Shown: positions 36,529-44,564 of the stretch, piece after piece
How positions within the stretch are numbered: position 1 is the first letter of the stretch
Layout of the letters: the number at the start of each line of letters is the position of its first letter
NCBI GenBank assembly: GCA_937897645.1
Contig: CALCNV010000072.1
Coordinates: 1-54,899 of the forward strand
Direction of reading: 5' to 3'
DNA: 54,899 nt
Source: an uncultured Lysobacteraceae bacterium
GTDB taxonomy: Bacteria; Pseudomonadota; Gammaproteobacteria; Xanthomonadales; Xanthomonadaceae
The notes under the pieces: generated by a model
Told to the model about the DNA's origin: nothing
Databases searched by the model: none
What the model saw: the letters and a program-made list of their open reading frames with translations, nothing else
Made by a program: the position numbers and the translations under genes

Positions 36529-38892
36529 TTACTGACGTGCCATAGCGATGCGTATGGCATCCGCCGGATCGATCACATGCTTGCCGTCGTCGTCGCCGAG
36601 TGCGAGCTGCACGCCCCGCACCTTGCCATTGAAGGCGTTGTTGCCGGGCTTGTAATCCGGCGAAACCGCCGAGGCGCCATCCTTGCCGACATCCAGACCG
36701 TCGTCGGCAGAGAAGACATTCGCCAGCGTGGCTTCCACGTCACCTTCGCCATCTTTCTTGCCGTTCACGTACAGCGTCACCTTGCCACCCTTGCCCAGGC
36801 CGCCACCGGCGTAGGCAAACTCCATGCGCACCTGCTGGTCGCCCTCCGGCAAGGTGGTCGCCCCTTCGATCATGAAGTGCTTGTAGCCGCCCCAGTTGTA
36901 GCAGTACTTGAGCTTGCCATTGAGGGCGTACAGGCTCCAGCCGCCAATGTCCGCGCCCTGGGCGATGATCACCCCCTCAGCGCCACCCTTGGGCACCGTG
37001 ATCTCGGCGGTGACGGTATGCGACTTGTTCTTGATGCTGAGGACACAGTTCTCCGACAGATGGCCCATGCCACCGACCAGCATCTGGGTCTTGCCCTTGA
37101 TCAGCACCGGCCGGCCGGCGGTATCCGGGTTCATTTTTTCGAACGTGCGATCATCGATGGGCAGCACCTTGTAGCGCGTCGCTTCGATGAGGAACAAGCG
37201 CTGCAGGTCGCGGAGCTTTTCCGGCATTTCCTTCGACAGGTCCTTGGACTGGCTCCAGTCGGTGTTGGTGTCGTAGAGCTCCCACACATCGTCATCCAGT
37301 GCCACGCGGGGCGTATTGATCCACGGCGTGTAGTGCTTGGTCACCGCAGTCCAGCCCTTGTGGTAGATGGCGCGGTTGCCCATGATCTCGAAGTACTGGG
37401 TTTCGTGGTGTTCCGGGGCCGCCGCATCATTGAACGTGTGCAGCATGCTGACGCCGTCGATCGGGTCCTGCTGGATGCCGTCCACCGAGAGCGGCTCGGG
37501 AATGCCCGCTGCTTCCAGGATCGTCGGTGCCACGTCGATGACGTGCGAGAACTGCGTGCGCTGCTCGCCCTTGGCCTGGATGCCCTTGGGCCAGTGCACG
37601 ACGGTGCCGTTGCGGGTGCCACCCCAGTGCGAGGCAACCTGCTTGGTCCACTGGTAGGGCGTGTTCATCGCATGTGCCCAACCCACGGCATAGTGGTTGT
37701 ACGACTCCGTTCCGCCCAGCTTGTCCAGCCGCTCGGTGAGGTACTCGGCCGTCTCCAGCGCTTCCAGGCCGTTGAAGTAGCTCATCTCGTTGAAGCAGCC
37801 GTTGATGCCACCCTCGGCGGACGCGCCATTGTCGCCGATGATGTAGTAGATCAGCGTGTTGTCGGCGATGCCTAATTTTTCGAGGTTGTCGAAGAGTCGA
37901 CCAACGTGATGGTCAGCGAACTCCAGGAAGCCCGCATACACCTCCATCTCCCGGCGCAGCGCCGGCTTGAATTCCTCGGACATGCTGTCCCAGCTCGGCA
38001 CGTCATCGGGGCGTGGGGTCAACTGCGCGTCCGCCGGGATCACGCCCAACTTCTTCTGGCGGGCAAAGGTCTCCTCGCGCAGCGCATCCCAGCCGGCGTC
38101 GAACTTGCCCTTGTACTTGTCGGCCCAGTCCTTGGGCACGTGGTGCGGCGCGTGGGTGGCACCCGGTGCGAAATACATGAAGAAAGGCTTGTCCGGCGCA
38201 AGCCCCTTCTGCTGGTTGATCCAGCCGATGGCCTTGTCGGTCATGTCTTCCATCAGGTGATAGCCCTCTTCGGGCGTCTTGGAGGCTTCCGTCGGAGTGG
38301 TGCCCTCGTACAGGGCCGGGTACCACTGGCTCGCTTCCCCGCCCACGAAGCCGTAGAAGTACTCGAATCCGCCACCGCCGGTGGGCCATTGGTCGAACGG
38401 GCCGACTTGGCTGGTCTGCCATACCGGTACTTCATGGCACTTGCCGAACTGCGCGGTGTTGTAGCCGTTGAGCTTGAGGGTTTTGGCCAGTGGCGACATC
38501 GAATTCGGCAGCACCGAGCAGTAGCCCGGCTGGCCGGTAGCGATCTCGGTAATGCCGGCCATGCCGGCGTTGTGGTGGTTGCGACCGGTCAGCAGGGCCT
38601 GCCGCGTCGCCGAGCAGATCGCCGTGGTGTGGAAGCGGTTGTACTTGAGCCCGGCTGCTGCGAGCTTCTCTGCCGTGGGCGTGGCGATGGGGCCGCCAAA
38701 CGCGCTGGACGCGCCAAAGCCGCAGTCGTCGATCAGCACGATCAGCACGTTGGGCGCGCCCTCGGGAGGAAGCAGGCGGTCGATCGGCGTGACCACCATG
38801 TCCGGATCTTTTGCATCGTACGGGATGAACTTGGCATGCCGGGTGTTGCGCATCGGCAGGTGGGTACGTGGGCGCGTGTCTCTTGTGGTCAT
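36529..38892 (-). CDS. Type I (formylglycine-dependent) arylsulfatase with C-terminal beta domain
   Basis: A 787-residue sulfatase that would hydrolyse sulfate esters (substrate unknown). Metal ligands are in VLIDDCGFG (Asp55-Asp56), and the modification motif is CSATRQALLTGR (Cys93), the C-x-A/P-x-R form converted to formylglycine. The sulfatase fold ends near residue 570; the last ~200 residues form a beta-rich domain (EFAYAGGGLGKGGKVTLYVN). There is no signal peptide, so it is predicted cytoplasmic. I start at the ATG at 38892, preceded by AAAGGA; the longer frame lacks a ribosome site and would cross the promoter motif. It is a separate transcription unit headed by the CTAGGTCCAAT motif. 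Confidence 0.92.
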   Translation of the reverse strand: MTTRDTRPRTHLPMRNTRHAKFIPYDAKDPDMVVTPIDRLLPPEGAPNVLIVLIDDCGFGASSAFGGPIATPTAEKLAAAGLKYNRFHTTAICSATRQALLTGRNHHNAGMAGITEIATGQPGYCSVLPNSMSPLAKTLKLNGYNTAQFGKCHEVPVWQTSQVGPFDQWPTGGGGFEYFYGFVGGEASQWYPALYEGTTPTEASKTPEEGYHLMEDMTDKAIGWINQQKGLAPDKPFFMYFAPGATHAPHHVPKDWADKYKGKFDAGWDALREETFARQKKLGVIPADAQLTPRPDDVPSWDSMSEEFKPALRREMEVYAGFLEFADHHVGRLFDNLEKLGIADNTLIYYIIGDNGASAEGGINGCFNEMSYFNGLEALETAEYLTERLDKLGGTESYNHYAVGWAHAMNTPYQWTKQVASHWGGTRNGTVVHWPKGIQAKGEQRTQFSHVIDVAPTILEAAGIPEPLSVDGIQQDPIDGVSMLHTFNDAAAPEHHETQYFEIMGNRAIYHKGWTAVTKHYTPWINTPRVALDDDVWELYDTNTDWSQSKDLSKEMPEKLRDLQRLFLIEATRYKVLPIDDRTFEKMNPDTAGRPVLIKGKTQMLVGGMGHLSENCVLSIKNKSHTVTAEITVPKGGAEGVIIAQGADIGGWSLYALNGKLKYCYNWGGYKHFMIEGATTLPEGDQQVRMEFAYAGGGLGKGGKVTLYVNGKKDGEGDVEATLANVFSADDGLDVGKDGASAVSPDYKPGNNAFNGKVRGVQLALGDDDGKHVIDPADAIRIAMARQ

Positions 38893-38932
38893 GGCGGCAG
38901 GTCCTTTCCAGAGGGGGCAATGGGAGACTGGC

Positions 38933-38972
38933 AGCCTGCCGCCCTGTCCGGGGTCATCACAATTGGACCTAG
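38933..38972 (-). promoter_or_regulatory. Regulon motif site A and -10-like box upstream of first sulfatase
   Basis: Minus strand: CTAGGTCCAAT at 38962-38972, preceded by GGGCC, then 23 bases to CAGGCT at 38933-38938. The same 11-mer occurs upstream of the FGE operon and the patatin gene, and with one mismatch upstream of the DUF2092 operon, each in gene orientation. Placement suggests an activator site at the -35 region. The -10 assignment is tentative. Confidence 0.65.
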
Positions 38973-39061
38973 GGCCCACCGGCTTGAATGCCCCCCGCGC
39001 CAAGGCCCGTATCAGCCAATCCAACTCCGACCGGCCATCCTGGATGCATTCCTGCGCACGC

Positions 39062-40264
39062 CTACCAGTAGAGCTGTACGCGCGCCTCCAGTATCTGCGG
39101 GTCATCACTCACCTGCTTGCCCGCGACGGGATCATGGCGATCGCTGCGTGCGCTGACATAGTTCAGCATGAGTTTGACGTGGGACAACCAGTAGACGCTG
39201 ACGCCCGCCGTCCACAGGTGCATGGTCCCGCCCAGTACGCCATCCACCGTCCCTGGTGCGCCGACGACGCTGGATGGCACTGCATTTCCATCATCCAGGT
39301 CGATCCAGTCATGGCGCAGTCCGGCCTGCCAAAGCCCCCGGCGTGGTTGCTTCGCCTTGGGCGTCACGGGCACGCCGTTGCGGTACGCCCATGCTTCCCC
39401 CGTCAGGTTCCATACGCCTGACACGTAGGCGCCCTGCCCCGTGAAATCGCGCTGGCCGCCGCTGCGCCGCACGGTGGACTGCATGTACTCGGCTTCCAGC
39501 TTCATGCCCTTCGAGAGCCACATGAACTCGGTGCCGGTCGTGGACTGGCGATCCACCTCGTGCAAGGTTCCCGTATCGACCAGCCGCACGGCGGTGAGGT
39601 CCGCGTTGGGCCGCGCCCTCAGCCTGGCCTGGTCGCCATAGGTTGAGAAATCCGCGTGTGACACGCCCAGGTGCACGACCTGGCCTGTGTCGCGTACCGG
39701 CGTCCAGTAACCGCGCAAGGCATACCCGCTGTCCGGGGCGGTGGCATTGCCTTCCCACGTCAGCGTGCGTCCGAAGACGCTGGCGGTGGTGCCCGTGTGT
39801 TCCGTCGAAAAATCGTAGGCCACGCCGATGTGCCGCGCCAGGGCGAGCATGTTGGTCACGGCCGCCTTGGAAATGAAATCACCGGTGCGCGTGGAGGACA
39901 GTTCCTCCATGCCGAGCGGCTGCTTGAACTGCCCGGCCGTAAGTGTCCCGTGGTTGCCAACCGCGTACTTCAGATAGGCATCCGTCCAGGCATCCGCCTT
40001 GAAGTCATAGCCGGCAGACCACTTCACCCGTTTCCCGATTCCCCCGGAAATGCCGACTTCGGCACGGCGCACATCACTGAGACTGTCTTCTCCGCCGCCA
40101 AGATCGGCGAGGTCGCTGTAGTAGCGGTTGAAGTCGTATTCGATGCGCGCCTCGGCAGCAAACGTGCAGCAGCCGGCTTGCGCGACTTCTTCGCCGCGGG
40201 CAAGGCCGGACCACAGCAGCGCCAAGGGCAGGACCAGGCAAGGCGCTAGCCGGGTGGAAGGCAT
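39062..40264 (-). CDS. OprP/OprO-like outer-membrane porin
   Basis: A 400-residue outer-membrane protein with a signal peptide (MPSTRLAPCLVLPLALLWSG, cleaved near ARG-EE) and many amphipathic beta strands. It ends in an aromatic residue (ARVQLYW), as BamA substrates do. DFNRYYSDLADLGGGED, RRAEVGISGGIGKRVKWSAG and TAGQFKQPLGMEELSSTR are typical of the phosphate-selective porin O/P family. GGAG lies eight bases before the ATG. It sits between two sulfatase genes in the same direction, so a role in bringing anionic sulfate esters or sulfate across the outer membrane is plausible (inference). Confidence 0.85.
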   Translation of the reverse strand: MPSTRLAPCLVLPLALLWSGLARGEEVAQAGCCTFAAEARIEYDFNRYYSDLADLGGGEDSLSDVRRAEVGISGGIGKRVKWSAGYDFKADAWTDAYLKYAVGNHGTLTAGQFKQPLGMEELSSTRTGDFISKAAVTNMLALARHIGVAYDFSTEHTGTTASVFGRTLTWEGNATAPDSGYALRGYWTPVRDTGQVVHLGVSHADFSTYGDQARLRARPNADLTAVRLVDTGTLHEVDRQSTTGTEFMWLSKGMKLEAEYMQSTVRRSGGQRDFTGQGAYVSGVWNLTGEAWAYRNGVPVTPKAKQPRRGLWQAGLRHDWIDLDDGNAVPSSVVGAPGTVDGVLGGTMHLWTAGVSVYWLSHVKLMLNYVSARSDRHDPVAGKQVSDDPQILEARVQLYW

Positions 40265-40374
40265 CTGTCGAACTCCAACGGGACTGTTTAAAGGTGACTG
40301 GTGTAACCGGCATCCGCGCCGGATGCAACGCGCAACCCCGCCAATTCCGCTGGCATGCCGCCATGGCAGGCCCG

Positions 40375-40411
40375 AAAAAAATCCCGCGGCATGCCAGGCA
40401 TGCCGCGGGAT
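40375..40411 (-). terminator. Rho-independent terminator after second sulfatase
   Basis: A 31-base perfect palindrome (two 15-base arms, ATCCCGCGGCATGCC and its complement, around one central base; 40381-40411) is followed on the minus strand by seven T. It lies 19 bases after the sulfatase stop and about 110 bases before the porin start, so it should end or attenuate sulfatase transcripts before the porin gene. Confidence 0.85.
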
Positions 40412-40430
40412 CGTTTCGCAGCGGCGGGAA

Positions 40431-41906
40431 TCAGCCGCCGTTGGACCGGGTGAGTGACTCCATCACGCGATCCAGGTTGAAGCTGCCCGGCTTCTGGCGC
40501 GGCGGGAACTCCTTGAAGCTCTGCAGCCACTTGGCCACGCCGCCCGCGGCGGGCGCGATCATGAACATGTGCTCCACGAACCAGCGCTGGTAATCCATGC
40601 CGATGTCCTGGGCAAGCTCGAATGGATCCATGCGCAGGTTGGTGAGCAGCGGTGCGCGCAGTTCTTCGAAGGGCTGCGTCCACACGTGGAAACCGTGGCC
40701 GTTCTGCTTCAGGAACGAAGCCTTCCAGTTGCCGTAGCGCACCGCGGCCACGCTGCCGTCGTCGGTCCAGTACAGGAACTCCTTGCGTGGCCACGCGCCC
40801 GCACCCTTCAGTGCCGGACCCAAGTCATACCCATCGATATGCACCTTGTAGCTTCGCTCGCCGATCGTGCGGCCTTTCTTGAGGTCTTCGGTCGCGGTGC
40901 CGTCGCCTGCGGCCGCCAGGATGGTCGGCAACATGTCTTCATGTGCGCCGATGTCGTTGACCACGGTGCCGGGCTTGATGGTGCCGGGCCACTTGATCAG
41001 GCAAGGCACGCGGAACCCACCTTCGAATGGCGTGTTCTTCTCGCCGCGGAACATGGTGGTGCCACCGTCGGGCCAGGTGAATACTTCGGCGCCGTTGTCC
41101 GACGAATACATGATGATGGTGTTCTCATCCAGGCCCAGTTCCTTCAGCTTGTCCAGCATCAGGCCCACGTGGCCGTCGTGCTCGACCATGCCGTCGGCAT
41201 AGATGCCCAGGCCGGTCTTGCCCACGGATTCGGACTTGAGGCGGGTGAAGATGTGCATGCGCGTGGTGTTCCACCACAGGAAGAACGGCTTGTCGTCCTT
41301 CGCGGCGCGCTCCATGAAATCGATGGCCTTGGCGTTGACTTCCTCGTCGATGGTTTCCATGCGCTTCTTGGTCAACGGACCGGTGTCGGTGATGCTGCCG
41401 CCGGCGAAGCTGTGGATGACGCCACGCGGGCCGAAGTTCTTCCTGAAGTTCGGGTAATCCGCTTCCTTCGGGTAGTCGGGATGTTCCGGCTCGTCTTCGG
41501 CATTGAGGTGGTAGAGGTTGCCGAAGAATTCGTCGAAGCCGTGGTTGGTCGGCAACATTTCGTCACGGTCGCCGAGATGGTTCTTGCCGAACTGGCCGGT
41601 CACGTAACCCTGCGCCTTGAGCAGGCCGGCGATGGTGGGGTCTTCGATCTTCATGCCTTCCGGTGCGCCCGGCAGGCCCACCTTGGTCAGGCCGGTGCGG
41701 ATCGGGCATTGGCCGGTGATGAAGGCGGCGCGACCGGCGGTGCAGCTCTGCTGGCCATACCAGTCGGTGAACAACGCGCCTTCGTTGGCGATGCGATCGA
41801 TGTTGGGCGTCTTGTAACCCATCATGCCGCGGTTGTAGGCGCTGATATTGAACTGGCCAATGTCATCGCCCCATAAAACGAGGATATTCGGTTTCTTCGT
41901 TGCCAT
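40431..41906 (-). CDS. Type I arylsulfatase (second copy, different subfamily)
   Basis: A 491-residue sulfatase. Metal-site residues are in PNILVLWGDDIGQFN (Asp14-Asp15), and the formylglycine motif is SCTAGRAAFITGQ (Cys55). A second metal block reads IIMYSSDNGAE, and the C-terminal part carries EFLYWTDDGSVAAVRYGNWK. It has no signal peptide and is predicted cytoplasmic, like the first. Two adjacent ATGs occur; the one at 41906 has GGAG seven bases upstream and is used here. It differs greatly in sequence and length from the first sulfatase, so it is not a recent duplicate. A weak copy of the regulon motif lies ~183 bases upstream. Confidence 0.92.
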   Translation of the reverse strand: MATKKPNILVLWGDDIGQFNISAYNRGMMGYKTPNIDRIANEGALFTDWYGQQSCTAGRAAFITGQCPIRTGLTKVGLPGAPEGMKIEDPTIAGLLKAQGYVTGQFGKNHLGDRDEMLPTNHGFDEFFGNLYHLNAEDEPEHPDYPKEADYPNFRKNFGPRGVIHSFAGGSITDTGPLTKKRMETIDEEVNAKAIDFMERAAKDDKPFFLWWNTTRMHIFTRLKSESVGKTGLGIYADGMVEHDGHVGLMLDKLKELGLDENTIIMYSSDNGAEVFTWPDGGTTMFRGEKNTPFEGGFRVPCLIKWPGTIKPGTVVNDIGAHEDMLPTILAAAGDGTATEDLKKGRTIGERSYKVHIDGYDLGPALKGAGAWPRKEFLYWTDDGSVAAVRYGNWKASFLKQNGHGFHVWTQPFEELRAPLLTNLRMDPFELAQDIGMDYQRWFVEHMFMIAPAAGGVAKWLQSFKEFPPRQKPGSFNLDRVMESLTRSNGG

Positions 41907-42300
41907 CATGCTTCTCCAAGTGTGTAGTGTGGGAAATCCAGCACATGGATCGCCCTGTTCAAGTGACAAGCGGCAAACAAGAAGATCAGAACACCGGCGT
42001 GCATGAAGGAAGAATGCCGCCAGAGCCAACACCCGCTAGCTCGCGCCGGGGAAGCCTAGGCGTGTCATCCCTTTCGCGGTATTGGGCTTTGTACCTACCG
42101 GCCCCGATCCAGCACGGCTACCCGAAACGTTCCTAATGCCGCCTCATCCCGGCGCAGTCCTGTCCCCGTAACCCGGTAGGCCCTAGGTCCAATGGCATGC
42201 ACCGGCACGCGACGGCATGCTGCGTGCCCGGATGCTTGGCCACGTCGTGGCCGTGGCGCCCTTGTCGGTGGGTCCAAGAACCAGTGAGCGACTACGATCC
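41907..42300. promoter_or_regulatory. 394-base divergent control region between second sulfatase and FGE operon
   Basis: No gene is seen here. On the plus strand, site B, CTAGGTCCAAT (42183-42193, preceded by GGC), is followed after 22 bases by CATGCT (42216-42221) and then ~75 bases of leader before the FGE start. On the minus strand, a weaker match, TAGGTACAA (42089-42097), faces the second sulfatase gene. Both are in gene orientation. The FGE leader contains self-complementary stretches such as GGCCACGTCGTGGCC, which could form a small hairpin. Confidence 0.6.
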
Positions 42301-43293
42301 ATGAATGCAATGAGCGAAACCATTGCCGAGGGTGCGGCCACCCACGCTGGGCCCTTCCCGGGCATGGTGTGGATTCCGGCCGGCACCTACCGCATGGGCT
42401 CGGACCACCACTACCCGGAAGAAGCACCTGCGCACCAGGTCAAGGTGGACGGATTCTGGATGGATGCCTCGCCGGTGACCAACGCGCAGTTCCGCGAATT
42501 CGTGGATGCCACTGGCTACGTCACGTTCTGTGAAGTCCCGCCCGATGCCGCCGATTACCCCGGCGCGGACCCCGCCATGCTGGTGCCCGCGTCGGTGGTA
42601 TTCGTACCGCCGACGCATCCCGTCGACCTGCGCAACCACTACGAATGGTGGAATTTCGTGCCGGGCGCGAACTGGCGCCATCCACAAGGCGCCGGCAGCT
42701 CGCTGGACGGACGCGACGACCACCCGGTAGTGCATCTGGCATTCGCGGACGTGGAAGCCTATGCGCAATGGGCCGGCAAGCAGATGCCGACCGAAGCCGA
42801 ATGGGAATGGGCCGCACGCGGCGCCAGCGGCGATACCGAATATGCATGGGGCGATGAACTGGTGCCGGAGGGACGGCACATGGCCAACACGTTCCAGGGT
42901 GAATTCCCGTGGCAGAACCTGGCCGAGGATGGCCATGCCGGCACTTCGCCGGTGGGCTCGTTTCCCGCCAACGGCTACGGCCTGTACGACATGATCGGCA
43001 ACGTCTGGGAATGGACCAGCGACTGGTACAGCCCCAAGCATGCGGAACCCGCGGCCAAGGCGTGCTGCATTCCCAGCAACCCGCGCGGCGCGGCGCGCGA
43101 CGACAGCTACGATCCCGGCCAACCGATCCGCATCCCACGCAAGGTGATGAAGGGCGGATCGCATTTGTGTGCGCCCAACTACTGCCGTCGCTATCGTCCC
43201 GCCGCGCGCATGGCGCAGCCGCTGGACACCTCGACGTCGCATCTGGGCTTTCGTTGCATCGTGCGTAATCCGGCAGCCGGGGAGCAGGCCTGA
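42301..43293 (+). CDS. Formylglycine-generating enzyme (sulfatase-modifying factor)
   Basis: A 330-residue FGE that oxidises the sulfatase active-site Cys to formylglycine. The family block MVWIPAGTYRMGSDHHYPEE opens the protein, and MPTEAEWEWAARG (from ~162) and YGLYDMIGNVWEWTSDWY lie in the middle. The C-terminal GGSHLCAPNYCRRYRPAAR (Cys290 and Cys295) then STSHLGFRCI keep both redox cysteines that distinguish true FGE from other SUMF/EgtB-like proteins. There is no signal peptide, matching the cytoplasmic sulfatases it should serve. The ATG at 42301 is used; another at 42310 is possible. It is the first gene of a downstream membrane-protein operon. Confidence 0.93.
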   Translation: MNAMSETIAEGAATHAGPFPGMVWIPAGTYRMGSDHHYPEEAPAHQVKVDGFWMDASPVTNAQFREFVDATGYVTFCEVPPDAADYPGADPAMLVPASVVFVPPTHPVDLRNHYEWWNFVPGANWRHPQGAGSSLDGRDDHPVVHLAFADVEAYAQWAGKQMPTEAEWEWAARGASGDTEYAWGDELVPEGRHMANTFQGEFPWQNLAEDGHAGTSPVGSFPANGYGLYDMIGNVWEWTSDWYSPKHAEPAAKACCIPSNPRGAARDDSYDPGQPIRIPRKVMKGGSHLCAPNYCRRYRPAARMAQPLDTSTSHLGFRCIVRNPAAGEQA

Positions 43294-43652
43294 TGGAAGA
43301 GTACCTGAAGCTATTTTCCGAGTACGTAGCGCTCTCGCTGGAAGTGTTGTCCGTGCTGATGGTGGTGGCAGGCGGACTGGAAGCGACGGTCCGCATCCTG
43401 TTCCCGCTGCTGCGTGGACGCTTGAACCAGGGACACGGCCTGCGCCGCGAGGCCTGGTTGAGCATGGCGCGGTGGCTGCTGCTGAGCCTTGAATTCATGC
43501 TGGCGGCCGACATCGTGCGCACCATCATTTCACCCAGCTGGGATGACATTGGCCGGCTTGCCGCCATCGCGGTCATCCGCACCTTCTTGAATTTCTTCCT
43601 GGAGCGCGACCTGGAATCCGCGGCCAAAGCCAAGCTGGAGGAACGCGCATGA
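43293..43652 (+). CDS. DUF1622 membrane protein
   Basis: A 119-residue inner-membrane protein with about three hydrophobic helices (ALSLEVLSVLMVVAGGL, ARWLLLSLEFMLAADIV, LAAIAVIRTFLNFFL). The pattern LEFMLAADIVRTIISPSWDD then IRTFLNFFLERDLE is what I recognise as DUF1622. Its ATG overlaps the FGE stop by one base (TGATG), and its end overlaps the next gene by four (ATGA). No function is known to me. Confidence 0.8.
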   Translation: MEEYLKLFSEYVALSLEVLSVLMVVAGGLEATVRILFPLLRGRLNQGHGLRREAWLSMARWLLLSLEFMLAADIVRTIISPSWDDIGRLAAIAVIRTFLNFFLERDLESAAKAKLEERA

Positions 43653-44119
43653 CCACGCCTGATACGCCCCGCCACGTGTTGCCTGAAGACCTTGCCAGGT
43701 CCATCGAGGGGCAGGACAGCGGCACCTCGTCGACCCTGCTGGCATCGCACCGCACCGGCTTGGCCGACCTGCGTTCGCACCTGGCCAACGAGCGCACGCA
43801 CCTGGCCTACCTGCGCACCGCCATTTCGCTGATCGGCTTCGGCATCACCATCAACCGCTTCAGCATTTTCATGCAGGAAAAAGGCACGCTGGCGCCCGCT
43901 GGCGGCAGCGCTGCGATGCGCGGTTCCGAATATGCCGGCGCTGGCATGGTCGCCGTCGGCCTGTTGCTGCTGGCGTGGTCGATCTACCGCTATTGGCACG
44001 TCCACCAGGACATCGTGCAGGCGCGCTTCCGGCCACTGCACAAGATGGTCATAGGACTGAGCGTCGTACTGCTGCTCGGCGGTGGCACCACCGTAGCCTG
44101 GCTGTTCCTGCAGCGCTGA
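43649..44119 (+). CDS. DUF202 (YidH-like) membrane protein
   Basis: A 156-residue protein with the DUF202 signature SHLANERTHLAYLRTAISLI (about residues 43-62), then GFGITINRFSIFM, and further membrane segments including AGMVAVGLLLLAWSIYRYW and MVIGLSVVLLLGGGTTVAWL. DUF202 domains also occur in SPX-linked vacuolar proteins and YidH; their activity is undefined. It overlaps the previous gene by four bases. Its repeated presence beside DUF1622 and SulP genes would be worth testing across genomes. Confidence 0.82.
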   Translation: MTTPDTPRHVLPEDLARSIEGQDSGTSSTLLASHRTGLADLRSHLANERTHLAYLRTAISLIGFGITINRFSIFMQEKGTLAPAGGSAAMRGSEYAGAGMVAVGLLLLAWSIYRYWHVHQDIVQARFRPLHKMVIGLSVVLLLGGGTTVAWLFLQR

Positions 44120-44187
44120 CAGGCGTCGCTGCACCCAGGGCTTGGCTACCTGGACGATCGACAATTTTTCGACAAGGGGATCTGGGT

Positions 44188-44562
44188 ATGGAAGAGCTTT
44201 GGCTGCGGCTGGTTGACCACCTCACGGACCGCGTCACCGGGCCCATGAACTTCCGATTTTTCCTGCAGCCGGCGATGGCGATCTTCTTCGCGGTCCGCGA
44301 AGGCCTGAACGATGCGAAAGTGGGCAATGCCCCCTACTTCTGGAGCCTGCTGAGCGACAAGGCGCATCGCAGGGAGCGACTGAAAGATGGCTGGAAGAGC
44401 GTGGGCAAGGTGTTCATCATCGCGCTGGCGCTGGATGTCATCTACCAGGTGGTCGTGCTGAAGGCCCTGTTCCCGCTGGAGACACTGATCGTCGCGTTCT
44501 TCCTGGCCATCGTGCCGTACGTGGCCATCCGCGGACTGGTAACCCGCATCGCCCGCAAATAA
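44188..44562 (+). CDS. Small integral membrane protein, family not recognised
   Basis: A 124-residue protein. The N-terminal half (MEELWLRLVDHLTDRVTGPM, FRFFLQPAMAIFFAVREGLN) is amphipathic and the C-terminal half has two membrane helices (VFIIALALDVIYQVVVLKAL and LIVAFFLAIVPYVAIRGLV). AAGGGGA precedes the ATG. It lies 68 bases after the DUF202 gene and ends two bases before the SulP start, so it is part of the same operon. I do not recognise the family. Confidence 0.7.
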   Translation: MEELWLRLVDHLTDRVTGPMNFRFFLQPAMAIFFAVREGLNDAKVGNAPYFWSLLSDKAHRRERLKDGWKSVGKVFIIALALDVIYQVVVLKALFPLETLIVAFFLAIVPYVAIRGLVTRIARK

Positions 44563-44564
44563 GC

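Noticed and set aside
36529..39108. Longer sulfatase start at 39108, giving 859 residues.
   Set aside because: The extra N-terminus lacks family similarity and a ribosome site and would include the CTAGGTCCAAT promoter region. The ATG at 38892 has AAAGGA upstream.
42301..43293. EgtB or other SUMF-domain protein instead of a true FGE.
   Set aside because: Both active-site cysteines (Cys290, Cys295) in the C-terminal GGSHLCAPNYC motif are retained, and two sulfatases with C-x-A-x-R motifs are adjacent.
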